DNA from: Taklimakanibacter deserti
GTDB lineage: Bacteria; Pseudomonadota; Alphaproteobacteria; Rhizobiales; Aestuariivirgaceae
Assembly: GCA_003574785.1 (NCBI GenBank)
Contig: QORU01000015.1
Location: forward strand, 128,881 to 192,880
Direction of reading: 5' to 3'
DNA: 64,000 nt
The position numbers and the translations under genes are program-made. Numbering within the stretch: the first letter of the stretch is position 1; each line of letters opens with the position of its first letter. Under the pieces are notes generated by a model. It was given only the letters and a program-made list of their open reading frames with translations, did no database searches and was not told where the DNA came from. Of this stretch, positions 7,138 through 15,681 are shown piece by piece.

Positions 7138-9459
7138 ATGGCACAGGTTAAGTTATTCGGTTACGCGGACAAAATCTCGGTCAGGCCGGGCGAGGCGATC
7201 TCCATCCATGTCAATGCCGACGGCACCAACAAGGCCGAGGCGATGCTGGTCAGGCTCATCCATGGCGACGAGCATCCCGACGGTCCGGGCTTCATCGAGG
7301 AGGAGATCGCCTGCACGGCGAACGGCACCTGGCCGGTGAAGAAACAATATACGCAAGTCGGCTCCTATCTCGAGGTCGCCGATCCGAAGGGGCTGCTCGC
7401 TTTGACCGGCAGCATCACCCTCTTCGCCTTCGTCTATCCGGGCCTGCCGCAGGCCGGCTTGCGCCAATGCATCATCGGGCGCTGGAACAATGACGAGAAT
7501 GTGGGCTATTGCCTCGGCATCAACCAGCAGGGTCATCTCGAATTCTGGGTCGGCGACGGCAAGGAGGTCGACTACCTCAAGGCCGAGCTGCCGCTGCAGA
7601 AGAAGATGTGGTATTTCGTGGCGGCGACGCTCGACGCGAGGACCGGCAAGGCGACGATCCATCAGGAAAGCGTCGCCAACCGCTACAACAGCCTGCTCGG
7701 GCGGGTGGCGCCGCTCGATTATCGCTCGCACGTCTCGGAGACCTTCCGCTTCCGCCAGAAGCATCTGCCCGACACGCCGTTCCTCATCGCGGGCTCGCGC
7801 GACTGGCACAAGAAGCGCGGCGACTTCGTCTCACAGACTTTCTGCGGCAAGATCGACCGGCCGGGCCTTTATGAGCGCGCTCTGACGCGCGAAGAGCTCG
7901 CAGTCATCCAGTCGGGCGGCACACCGCCCGCCATAGGGCTCGTCGCTTATTGGGACACGACAAAAGGCTATAGCGATCGCGGCATCGGCGATGACGTCAT
8001 CGATGTCGGTCCGCATGGGCTCGACGCCCGCGGCTATAACCGTCCGGTGCGCGCCCAGACAGGCTGGAACTGGAGCGGCCGCAATGACTGCTTCCGCCTG
8101 GCGCCCGAGGAATATGGCGGCATCGAATTCCATTATGATGCGATGATCGACTGCAATTGGGAGGTGACGAAGACCTTCATTCTTCCCGACAATCTGAAGA
8201 GCGGTGCTTACGCGGTGAGGCTCAGGGCCAATGGCGGCACCGGGCTTGGCGAGGAATATGTCGTCTTCTTCGTGCGCGCCAAGGAGCCGAAGGCGCCCAT
8301 CGCCCTGCTGATCCCGACTGCGAGCTATCTCGCTTACGCCAATGAGCATCTGAGCTTCGATGCTGAGATCATCCAGCCGATGACCGGCCAGCCGCCCATC
8401 GTCTCGGAGATCGACATCGAGATGTACAAGAACTGGGAGTTCGGTCTCTCCACCTACGATGCCTGGGCCGACGGCAATGGCGTCTGCTTCAGCTCCTATC
8501 GCCGGCCGATCCTCAATATGCGGCCGAAGCACCGCATGTCGAGCATGGGCGTCACCTGGCAGTTTCCCGCCGATCTGTCGATCATCGCCTGGCTCGAGCA
8601 TATGAAATACGACTATGAGGTCCTGACCGATGAGGATCTGCACCAGGAAGGCTTAGGTGCGCTCGAGCCCTATGCTTGCGTGATCTCAGGCACCCATCCC
8701 GAATATTATTCGGAAGCGATGCTCGATGCGACCGAGGACTATGTCGCCCAAGGCGGGCGCTACATCTATATGGGCGGCAACGGCTATTACTGGAACGTGG
8801 CCTTCCGCGACGATGAGCCGTGGATCATGGAAGTGCGCAAGCTCGATTCCGGCATGCGCGCCTGGAGCGCCAGGCCCGGCGAGCATTATCTGGCGACGAC
8901 CGGCCAGAAGAGCGGCCTGTGGAAGAATCTCGGGCGCCCGCCGCAGAAGCTGGTCGGCATCGGCTTCATCGCCGAAGGCTTCGAGACGAGCCGGCCCTAT
9001 CGCCGCATGCCGGACAGCTATCATCGCCAGGTATCCTGGATCATGAAGGGGATAGAGGGCGAGGTCATCGGCGATTCGGGGCTTGCCTATGGGGGTGCTG
9101 CCGGGCTCGAGCTCGACCGCTACGACCTGCAACTGGGGACGCCGCCGCACACCAAGATACTGGCCTCGTCCGGCGGCCACAGCGACAATTATCTCCTGTC
9201 GATCGAGGAGATCCTCTATCCCTATCCAGGCCTCGCCGGAACGCAGGACTATCGCATTCGCGGCGATATCACCTTCTTCACCGCGCCCAATGACGGCGCC
9301 GTCTTCTGCGGCGGATCGATCGCCTTCGGACAGGCGCTGCCGGTCAACAATTTCGACAATAATGTCTCGCGCATGCTGGGCAATGTCGTCAGCGCCTTCA
9401 TCAAGAAGGGAGCGCTGCCGGGATCGCACTGGATCAATGAGGAGAAGCAGTGGAAGTGA
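7138..9459 (+). CDS. dmfA2: N,N-dimethylformamidase large (beta) subunit
   Basis: 773 residues, close to the roughly 760 of the Paracoccus enzyme, which hydrolyses dimethylformamide to dimethylamine and formate. There is no signal peptide, so it is cytoplasmic. A lectin-like/LamG sandwich occupies about residues 85-260 (ITLFAFVYPG, MWYFVAATLDARTG). The catalytic part has Tyr397/Tyr400 (TASYLAYANEH), Tyr440 (STYDAWADGNG), His520 and Glu522 (SGTHPEYYSE) and Glu658 (AAGLELDRYD). In the known enzyme a mononuclear Fe3+ is held by two Tyr and one Glu, and these positions coincide almost residue for residue with what I recall (Tyr440, His519, Glu521, Glu657). The ribosome site is weak. The gene ends in a 26-base convergent overlap with the dipeptidase gene. 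Substrate could be another N-substituted formamide. Confidence 0.9.
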   Translation: MAQVKLFGYADKISVRPGEAISIHVNADGTNKAEAMLVRLIHGDEHPDGPGFIEEEIACTANGTWPVKKQYTQVGSYLEVADPKGLLALTGSITLFAFVYPGLPQAGLRQCIIGRWNNDENVGYCLGINQQGHLEFWVGDGKEVDYLKAELPLQKKMWYFVAATLDARTGKATIHQESVANRYNSLLGRVAPLDYRSHVSETFRFRQKHLPDTPFLIAGSRDWHKKRGDFVSQTFCGKIDRPGLYERALTREELAVIQSGGTPPAIGLVAYWDTTKGYSDRGIGDDVIDVGPHGLDARGYNRPVRAQTGWNWSGRNDCFRLAPEEYGGIEFHYDAMIDCNWEVTKTFILPDNLKSGAYAVRLRANGGTGLGEEYVVFFVRAKEPKAPIALLIPTASYLAYANEHLSFDAEIIQPMTGQPPIVSEIDIEMYKNWEFGLSTYDAWADGNGVCFSSYRRPILNMRPKHRMSSMGVTWQFPADLSIIAWLEHMKYDYEVLTDEDLHQEGLGALEPYACVISGTHPEYYSEAMLDATEDYVAQGGRYIYMGGNGYYWNVAFRDDEPWIMEVRKLDSGMRAWSARPGEHYLATTGQKSGLWKNLGRPPQKLVGIGFIAEGFETSRPYRRMPDSYHRQVSWIMKGIEGEVIGDSGLAYGGAAGLELDRYDLQLGTPPHTKILASSGGHSDNYLLSIEEILYPYPGLAGTQDYRIRGDITFFTAPNDGAVFCGGSIAFGQALPVNNFDNNVSRMLGNVVSAFIKKGALPGSHWINEEKQWK

Positions 9460-10450
9460 CGGCGCGCGCTCGCTCATGCCGGCGGAGCACGCGCAGATAA
9501 TTGCCGCCCAATATGCCGTGCACATCGGCCCGTGAGTAACCGGCGCCCAGCAGGCGAGCCCCGAGTTCGCGGATCTGCTCGGGCTGCGCATGGGCGGGAT
9601 AGATGGGCGCCGCACCGTCATTGTCCGGCCAGAGATCGGGATTGTCCTGCATCCACTGCCAGATGGCGTCATAGTCCTTCACATAATCGAGCCCGATGCC
9701 GATATGCTCCGGCCCGACGAGGCCCGCGATATGATCGACATGCCGGAACATCGCTTCGGTGCCGGCTTCCATATCGCCCAGGAACTCGTTCACGCCATTC
9801 ACCCCGATGAGGCCGCCCGTTCGGGCGCAGGCGCGGATCTGGTCGTCCTTGATGTTGCGGTAATGCGGAACGAGGGCGAAGGTGTTGGAATGGGAGAAGA
9901 TAAAGGGCCGGGTCGAGACCTCCATCGCCTCCATCGTGGTGCGATAGCCAGTATGCGAGCCATCGACGATGATCGCCGATCTGTTCATCGCTTCGATGAG
10001 CCTCACGCCGAAGCGGCTCAAGCCTGCATCGGTGCGCTCGACGCAGCCGTCGCCGACCAGGTTCTTCTGATTATAGGCAAGCAGCACATGGCGGATGCCG
10101 AGCCCGGCAAAGAGCTCGACCAGCTCGACCGAGCCCTCGAAGGGATCGGCGCCCTGGAAGTGGAATCCGACGGCGAGCTTGCCCTCGCTCTTGGCGGCGA
10201 TGATCTCATCGGCCGTGGTCACGAAACTCAAGCTCTCCGCGCGCTCGGCGATATGCGCCTTCACCCGGGCAATATGCCGGACCGTGGCGCTGAGCGGGCT
10301 TTCACGCAGGTTGACCGTCAGGGAGACAAAATCCACGCCGGCCTTCTTGAAGCGCGGCAAGGTGATGTCCTTGTCGACCATGTGCTCGGCGGACCACGGC
10401 AAGGTCATGTCGCAAATGATCGGATTTCCTAGCGGGTCGCTGGTGCTCAT
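9434..10450 (-). CDS. Membrane dipeptidase (M19) family protein with altered metal ligands
   Basis: 338 residues from the ATG at 10450; the open frame continues upstream into the peptide-binding protein gene but that part is not conserved in kind. Family features: DGSH (His166), SHSN (His187), IGIGLDYV near the C-terminus, and NYLRVLRR at the end. Two hallmark sites differ: the usual D-x-H-x-D near the N-terminus is CDMTLPW (13-19), and the bridging Glu of the first metal pair appears replaced by Gln99 in GFHFQG. The binuclear zinc centre may therefore be incomplete. It lies 37 bases downstream of a peptide-binding protein, so peptide or amide cleavage after uptake is the likely theme. Confidence 0.88.
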   Translation of the reverse strand: MSTSDPLGNPIICDMTLPWSAEHMVDKDITLPRFKKAGVDFVSLTVNLRESPLSATVRHIARVKAHIAERAESLSFVTTADEIIAAKSEGKLAVGFHFQGADPFEGSVELVELFAGLGIRHVLLAYNQKNLVGDGCVERTDAGLSRFGVRLIEAMNRSAIIVDGSHTGYRTTMEAMEVSTRPFIFSHSNTFALVPHYRNIKDDQIRACARTGGLIGVNGVNEFLGDMEAGTEAMFRHVDHIAGLVGPEHIGIGLDYVKDYDAIWQWMQDNPDLWPDNDGAAPIYPAHAQPEQIRELGARLLGAGYSRADVHGILGGNYLRVLRRHERARAVTSTASPH

Positions 10451-10487
10451 GCGAAGCTCGTCTCGAATGGATGGTTGGGGTAGGGGA

Positions 10488-12053
10488 TCAGCTCTCGACC
10501 CACACTTGCTCGGCGCAGTGACCGCCCATCTGATCGCTGTTCGGATTGGGCCGGAAGCCCCTGACCTTGCCGCCATGGGCATCGATATTGTCGGCAAAGA
10601 CCGGAATGAGATAGCCGCCGGTTTCCCAGATCATCTTCTGCATGGTGCCATACATGGCCTTGCGCTGCGCCGCATCGGCGGTGGCGCGCGCCTTGAGCAG
10701 CAACTGGTCGAATTCGGCGTTCTTCCAGAAAGTGTCGTTCCAGGGCGAATCGCTTCGATAGCCGAGCGACAGCATGAGATCGGCGGTGGGTCGCCCGCCG
10801 AACCAGCTCATATAGAAGGGCTTCTTCATCCAGATGTTTTCCCAATAGCCGTCATCCGGCTCCTTCACGACATTGACGGTGATCCCTGCCGCTTGCGCCG
10901 ATTGCTGGAACAGGAGCGCCATGTCGACGGCGCCGGCAAAGGCGCCATCAGCAGCGGAGAGATCGATCGCGAGATTGGAAAGCCCGGCCTTGCCGAGATA
11001 ATGTCTGGCCTTGTCGGGATCATAGTCATGCTGCGGCAGCTTTTCGAACAGGGGATCACTCTCGGGGATCGAATGGTCGTTGCCGATGCTGCCATAGCCC
11101 GCCAGCACCAGCTTGAGGATCGCTTGCCGGTCGATCGCATGCTTGAGGGCGAGGCGGACATTGACGTCCAAATAGGGCGCCACGGTCGTATTCATGACGA
11201 AGCAATAATGGGTGCGTCCGGGCGAGGAGATGACCTTGGATCCGCCCGACCCTTGCAAGCGTTGGGCGGAGCGGCTGTCGACGCGGTTGACGATGTCGAC
11301 ATCGCCGGCCTGCAGCGCGTTGAGCCGCGCGGTCCAGTCATTGATCGCGGTGACCTCGACGGCATCGACATGCGGATGGCTGTCGCGGAAATAGGTCTCG
11401 TTGCGCTCGGCATAGGACTTGACGCCGGCATCGTAGCGTTTCATGGCGAAGGGGCCGGTGCCGATGGGTTTGCTCCAGTCCACGAAGCCGTCCGGCACGA
11501 TGCCCAGATGATAGTCGGCGAGGACAAAGGGAAAGCCGGCATCGCCGCTCTTAAGCTCGATCTTGAGCGTGTTGGCGCCGTCATGGGTAAGGCGCTTGAT
11601 GCCGGCGAGCAGCGCCTTGGCGCCGGATTTCGAGTCGGCTGCGATGTGCCGGCCGAGGGAATAGATCACATCCTGGACGGTGAGCGCCTTGCCATTGTGG
11701 AACTCGACGCCCTTGCGCAGATCGAATTGCCATTGATCGAGCGCCGCATTGGCGCTCCAGCGTTCGGCGAGACCAGGGAGGAGCTCGGTCTTGTCGTCGA
11801 TGTCGGCGAGGCAGCTGTAGATCTGCTGGTTGAGATTGGCGCCAAGCGAATTCTGCGTCGTCGTCGGATCCATGCTGTCGGTGGTGCTGGCGCCGCCGAG
11901 GCCCAATCGCAACAAGCCGCCGCGCTTCGGCTCCTCGGCGCGCAGGGATCCGCCGCTTGCCGCAAGACCGATCGCCGCGGCGCCGGCGCCAAGCAGGCGG
12001 CGCCGGGTCAGGCCGCGATTGTTTTCCGTGCCGTGTGCCGCGTTTTGCGCCAT
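10488..12053 (-). CDS. Peptide-type ABC transporter substrate-binding protein (family 5, DppA/OppA-like)
   Basis: 521 residues from the ATG at 12053, preceded on the minus strand by AAGGAG eight bases away; an ATG 18 bases further upstream lacks a good ribosome site. A twin-arginine signal (TRRRLLGAGAAAIGLAASGG) shows Tat export to the periplasm. The mature protein has the family 5 pattern (TTTQNSLGANLNQQIYSCL, VKFHNGK-like VEFHNGKALTVQDVIYSL, YDPDKARHYLGKAG). No permease or ATPase genes accompany it here, so it must use a transporter encoded elsewhere or only sense. It is transcribed with the LysR regulator upstream and the dipeptidase downstream. Confidence 0.93.
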   Translation of the reverse strand: MAQNAAHGTENNRGLTRRRLLGAGAAAIGLAASGGSLRAEEPKRGGLLRLGLGGASTTDSMDPTTTQNSLGANLNQQIYSCLADIDDKTELLPGLAERWSANAALDQWQFDLRKGVEFHNGKALTVQDVIYSLGRHIAADSKSGAKALLAGIKRLTHDGANTLKIELKSGDAGFPFVLADYHLGIVPDGFVDWSKPIGTGPFAMKRYDAGVKSYAERNETYFRDSHPHVDAVEVTAINDWTARLNALQAGDVDIVNRVDSRSAQRLQGSGGSKVISSPGRTHYCFVMNTTVAPYLDVNVRLALKHAIDRQAILKLVLAGYGSIGNDHSIPESDPLFEKLPQHDYDPDKARHYLGKAGLSNLAIDLSAADGAFAGAVDMALLFQQSAQAAGITVNVVKEPDDGYWENIWMKKPFYMSWFGGRPTADLMLSLGYRSDSPWNDTFWKNAEFDQLLLKARATADAAQRKAMYGTMQKMIWETGGYLIPVFADNIDAHGGKVRGFRPNPNSDQMGGHCAEQVWVES

Positions 12054-12143
12054 CGCCCGCTCTCCTTGCATCAGGCTCTGATTGTTCAGATCGCGCGCGG
12101 GCTTGGCAAACGAGATTAACAACGCCGTGGATGTGAGATTTTT

Positions 12144-13094
12144 TCACACCTGCCGTTTTCGCGGCTGGCGCGGAGCTTGCGACTTGAGCGTGCTGAAATC
12201 GGGCAGCGGCCGATGCGCATGCGTCTCGGCGAACAGCCAGTCGATGAAGGTGCGCATCAGCGGCGACCGGCCGAGCTCGCGCCGATAGACGACGTAGAAG
12301 GCTTCAGGTGCTGAGATCTTGAGATCGATGGGAACGACGAGCCGGCCTTCGGCGAGGAGATCGACACCGGTGAGACTGTCGCACAGCGCGATGCCATGAC
12401 CATAGATCGCCGCGAGCGTCGCGAGATTGGCATCGGACATCTGATGCCGCGACCCGATGGTGAGCTCCGGCAGGCCTGCGGCATTGAGCCAGGTGTTCCA
12501 TTCACGCCCGCCGTCGGCGTGGAGAAGCGTATGGCCGCGCAGGTCGTCAGTGGTTCGGATCGGCCGCGTGTTGATCAAGGCCGGGCTGCAGACCGGGAAG
12601 AGCGAAGGCTCGAACCACAATTTCCAGTCCCGGTTGGGCCAGGCTTCGACGCCATAGGTGATCCACACATCCGCGTCCTGTGACCTGACCCTCCTCTTGT
12701 CGTTGGTGGCGATGAGCTTCAGCCTGACGCCCGGATGGCGCTGCGCGAAGCGGTTCAGGCGCGGCAAAAGCCAGAAGGTCATGAGCGACGGCAGGCAGGC
12801 GATGGCGAGGTCGCCTTCGGCAACGGGCTGGGTGAGCTCGGCCACGGCGTCGGTGATCGAGGTGAAGGCGGCCGTCACCCGCGGCAGCAGAGCCTCGCCT
12901 TGCGGCGACAGCTTCAATGCATTGCCGTCGCGAATGAACAACGCCGTCTTCAATGTCCGCTCGAGCGCTCTCACCTGGTGACTGACGGCGCCATGGGTGA
13001 CATTGAGCTCAGCCGCGGCACGCGACATGGAGAGATGCCGCGCCGCCGCTTCGAAAGCGCGCAAGGGATTGAGGGGCGGCAGCCGCTTGGCCAT
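12144..13094 (-). CDS. LysR-family transcriptional regulator, GcvA-like
   Basis: 316 residues. The N-terminal winged helix-turn-helix is clear (LNPLRAFEAAARHLSMSRAA, then LNVTHGAVSHQVRALE), followed by a LysR substrate-binding domain (GDLAIACLPSLMTFWLLPRL, RHPGVRLKLIATND). This belongs to the GcvA-type subgroup by its N-terminal pattern. It lies 90 bases upstream of the peptide-binding protein gene on the same strand, so it probably controls that gene and the dipeptidase. The inducer is not evident. Confidence 0.94.
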   Translation of the reverse strand: MAKRLPPLNPLRAFEAAARHLSMSRAAAELNVTHGAVSHQVRALERTLKTALFIRDGNALKLSPQGEALLPRVTAAFTSITDAVAELTQPVAEGDLAIACLPSLMTFWLLPRLNRFAQRHPGVRLKLIATNDKRRVRSQDADVWITYGVEAWPNRDWKLWFEPSLFPVCSPALINTRPIRTTDDLRGHTLLHADGGREWNTWLNAAGLPELTIGSRHQMSDANLATLAAIYGHGIALCDSLTGVDLLAEGRLVVPIDLKISAPEAFYVVYRRELGRSPLMRTFIDWLFAETHAHRPLPDFSTLKSQAPRQPRKRQV

Positions 13095-13104
13095 GGTCTG
13101 ACGC

Positions 13105-13258
13105 TTACTTCACCGGCAGCGCATGCGAGCGCTTGACCTCGCCCAGCGCGAAGCTCGATTCGATTGAGGCGACGCCGTCGAGGCGCGTCAGCTTCTCCTT
13201 CAGGAAGCGCTCATAGGCTTCGAGATCGTTCACCACGATACGCATCAGGCAATCACGC
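13105..13258 (-). pseudogene. 3' remnant of a second Lrp/AsnC regulator gene
   Basis: The last 51 codons of an Lrp-type gene, ending in the same GEVKRSHALPVK and stop as the intact gene at 14982-15446. By eye there are about 11 differences over 154 aligned bases and no gaps, and only about three change the protein. That mostly synonymous divergence says the copy was a functional paralogue before truncation, not a recent duplication. Upstream of 13258 the similarity stops abruptly. From 13259 to 13478 I see no gene. Confidence 0.8.
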
Positions 13259-13478
13259 GACATAGGCCAAGTCACCTCAGCTAACCCCTCGACGCGGCAA
13301 TTTAAACGATCCGGTGGTCTTGCCAATCGTTGGCTTTGCTTCCGGATGGCCGCCGTGTTGGGGATGCCGCCCGGTCGGCGTGTAGCGGTGATCGCTGAAA
13401 CGAGCCTCCGCCCACCCGCGGTTGACTTGGGAGGAGAGGAGGGGGAAGCTTCCAGCGGCGGGCAAGGGGAGGAGATTC

Positions 13479-14420
13479 GTGCATCCTCACCAGGGGTCGG
13501 GTCAGGGCAGAACGGGTGCATCCCAAGCCGTGGCAATTGCGATGGTGCTCGTATCGAGCATTTTCATTGCCGCCGTACCCAATTTCTCCAAGATCGCCTA
13601 TGAGGCGGGAGCTTCTGTGCCATTCGTTCTCGTCTGCCGCTTTTTCGTCACGGTGATATTGCTCGCCATTCTGCTGGTTGCCGGGCGCCATCGCATTCTC
13701 ACGTCCACCCGGGTATTGCGCCTCTGCTTGATTGGCGGCGTTGCAACAGCGGCGATGAGCCTCGGCATCCTGACGGCCATTACCTTGATCGATCTTTCGC
13801 TGGTGATACTAATTCTCTATCTCCATCCGATTCTCATCGCCTGGATTGGACATGTGAGAGGCACTTATGTGATTAGCCGATTCCGATTCGCTTGCTGCTG
13901 CTTCATCCTTCTGGGACTCGCACTCGCCTTGTCGATAAGCTTCGGCAGACTCAATATCGCCGGTTTGGCATTCGCCTTTCTTGGCGCTTGTGGGGCTGCC
14001 GGCCTGGTTGTCGCCAACGGTGATGCTGTCGGCGAGGGCGGCACGCTCATCGTGAACTTCTACACCTCGATGATCGCGCTCCTGTTGGTAAGCATCGCAG
14101 GTCCGATGATCGAGCCAATGACATTACCAGCGACAGGAATCGGGTGGCTCGGCCTTCTTGGCACAGGGACGGCATTCTGCCTTGGCCTCGCCCTGTTCCT
14201 GGCAACCATACCGCACATCGGAATGGTTCGGGCCACACTGATCACCGTGATCGAGCCGGTATTTGCCATTTTTCTCGCTATGGCCTTGTTCGGTGAGCGC
14301 CTCGCTGTCCTTCAATGGGTGGGCGTCGCCATAGTCGTCGCAGGGCTTCTGCTGCTCGAAGCACCGATCAAGAATGTCAAAAGCCTGTTGCTGGCGATGA
14401 ATATTCGGCACACCAGGTGA
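13479..14420 (+). CDS. DMT-superfamily transporter (EamA family)
   Basis: 313 residues if started at the GTG at 13479, which has a strong AAGGGGAGGAG just upstream; an ATG at 13542 would give 292 residues. About ten transmembrane helices in two EamA repeats (SIFIAAVPNFSKIAYEAGAS, then LGACGAAGLVVANGDAVGEG, ending FALFGERL-like MALFGERLAVLQWVGVAIV). It is probably an inner-membrane exporter of a small metabolite; the substrate cannot be read. Base composition and codon choice look less GC-biased than neighbours. Together with the DUF3237 gene it sits between the Lrp remnant and the intact Lrp gene, suggesting acquired DNA. Confidence 0.88.
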   Translation: MHPHQGSGQGRTGASQAVAIAMVLVSSIFIAAVPNFSKIAYEAGASVPFVLVCRFFVTVILLAILLVAGRHRILTSTRVLRLCLIGGVATAAMSLGILTAITLIDLSLVILILYLHPILIAWIGHVRGTYVISRFRFACCCFILLGLALALSISFGRLNIAGLAFAFLGACGAAGLVVANGDAVGEGGTLIVNFYTSMIALLLVSIAGPMIEPMTLPATGIGWLGLLGTGTAFCLGLALFLATIPHIGMVRATLITVIEPVFAIFLAMALFGERLAVLQWVGVAIVVAGLLLLEAPIKNVKSLLLAMNIRHTR

Positions 14421-14467
14421 TTGATTTGCGTGGTCAACGAGATTGACTCAGGTGGAGTGATCTGCAG

Positions 14468-14941
14468 ATGAAACCAACCGCAAGCATCAGCACATATTAT
14501 CTGATGACGCTCCACGCGCCGCTCGAGGCGCCGCAGCAGATTTCGAATGACCTGAAGGTATACAATCTCAGGTCAGGAGGCTGGGTGAGAGGTCCATATG
14601 TTCAAGGTAAAATAACTCCGCCAACCGCAGACTGGTTGCGGATAATGCCGAGCGGGACGAAGCGGCTTGATGTCAGGCTATCGATCTTGGCGGATGACCA
14701 ATCGTGGATTTTCGTAAGCTATGGCGGAAGAATAGCGACGGCCGAGCAGATCAGGCAGAAGCATCCTCCAAGCGATATGCCGGCAATTAATGGGCTCTAC
14801 TTCATGACAAATCCGGTATTTGAAACCAGTTCTCCAAAATACGGATGGTTGAACGATTTGATCTGTATCGGGAAGAACATCGGCAGAGGTGAGACGGACG
14901 ACGACCATTTTGTCACCTATGACATCTTCGCCCTCGCCTGA
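14468..14941 (+). CDS. DUF3237 family protein
   Basis: 157 residues, the usual length of the family. Recognisable pattern: GGWVRGPYVQGKITPPTADW, then LDVRLSILADDQSWIFVSY, YFMTNPVFETSSPKYGWLN and a final VTYDIFAL. DUF3237 proteins are small beta-barrel proteins with no established reaction that often accompany catabolic genes. No signal peptide or membrane segment. The base composition is lower in GC than the window average, as for the transporter gene before it, with which it may have arrived. It converges on the Lrp gene with 40 bases between the stops. Confidence 0.82.
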   Translation: MKPTASISTYYLMTLHAPLEAPQQISNDLKVYNLRSGGWVRGPYVQGKITPPTADWLRIMPSGTKRLDVRLSILADDQSWIFVSYGGRIATAEQIRQKHPPSDMPAINGLYFMTNPVFETSSPKYGWLNDLICIGKNIGRGETDDDHFVTYDIFALA

Positions 14942-14981
14942 ACCCAAGGGACAGCGCCATCTGCTTCTGCGGCCTATGCCG

Positions 14982-15446
14982 TTACTTCACCGGCAGCGCA
15001 TGCGAGCGCTTGACCTCGCCCAGCGCGAAGCTCGATTCGATCGAGGCGACGCCGTCGAGGCGGGTGAGCTTCTCCTTCAGGAAACGCTCATAGGCTTCGA
15101 GATCGCTGACCACGATGCGCATCAGATAGTCGCGCTGCCCGGTCATCAGGAAGCAGTCGACAACCTCCGGCCAGCGCGCGATCGCTTGCGCGAAGCGGTC
15201 GAGCTCTTCCTCGCGCTGGCGCTCGAGCTTGATCGAGGCGAAGACGCTGATCGGCAGGCCGACCTTGGCGGGATCGATCACGGCGGCATAGCCCTTGATG
15301 ATGCGGGCCTTCTCCAGATTGCGCACCCGCCTGGCGCAAGGCGAGGCGGAGAGCCCGACCTTCTCGGAGAGCTCCTGGACGGTCATGCGCCCGTCCATCT
15401 GCAGCGCCCGCACGATCTTGAGATCGATGTCGTCCAATGTGGCCAT
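14982..15446 (-). CDS. Lrp/AsnC-family transcriptional regulator
   Basis: 154 residues from the ATG at 15446 (MATLDDIDLKIVRALQ), the standard start for this family; a TTG 27 bases upstream is less likely. N-terminal helix-turn-helix (MTVQELSEKVGLSASPCARR) and C-terminal RAM ligand-binding domain (ISVFASIKLERQREEELDRF, DYLMRIVVSDLEAYERFL, VASIESSFALGEVKRS). It is divergent from the AceE-like gene at 15682 and probably regulates it. A truncated paralogue lies 1.7 kb away at 13105. Confidence 0.95.
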   Translation of the reverse strand: MATLDDIDLKIVRALQMDGRMTVQELSEKVGLSASPCARRVRNLEKARIIKGYAAVIDPAKVGLPISVFASIKLERQREEELDRFAQAIARWPEVVDCFLMTGQRDYLMRIVVSDLEAYERFLKEKLTRLDGVASIESSFALGEVKRSHALPVK

Positions 15447-15681
15447 TGATCGGATTTGCCGAATAAGGAGCAAGAATTGGTGATTATCGCTAATATCGCT
15501 TGTCTAGCAAGCTGAAATTGGCAAGAATAAGCCTATCAGGTTTGTTAGCTTGCCGATATCTCAGCGCGTGATCAGGAAAAGTGGCCCCGGTTTTCCGTCC
15601 GATCACGCGCCAAACAAAAATTCCGATCACGATCACTTCAGGGTGATCCGTCTGGAAGTGATCGTGATCCAGGAGCTGACG
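15447..15681. promoter_or_regulatory. Divergent lrp / E1 promoter region with palindromes
   Basis: 235 bases between the two genes. 15484-15560 is AT-rich with repeated CAAGCT/GGCAAG/TTAGCTTGCC words (around 15506-15552), reasonable Lrp-type sites. 15562-15620 is one copy of an interspersed palindromic repeat. 15625-15638 and 15656-15669 form a perfect 14-base inverted repeat (GATCACGATCACTT and its complement) with a 17-base loop; it ends one base before the AGGAG that serves the ATG at 15682. Confidence 0.6.
15562..15620. repeat. Interspersed palindromic repeat, copy 1
   Basis: Inverted arms GCGCGTGATCAGGAAAA (15564-15580) and TTTTCCGTCCGATCACGCGC (15591-15610), followed by CAAACAAAAAT. 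A second, longer copy with the same ends is at 26376-26457. The type resembles intergenic palindromes common in rhizobial genomes; the exact family name is not assigned here. Confidence 0.7.

Noticed and set aside
10095..12119. 674-codon plus-strand frame over the peptide-binding protein and dipeptidase genes
   Set aside because: Covers two well-identified minus-strand genes and shows no family pattern; a high-GC antisense artefact.
13105..15135. Composite transposon with Lrp ends as direct repeats
   Set aside because: The two 154-base copies differ at about 11 mostly synonymous positions and no transposase is present between them, so paralogue truncation explains them better.
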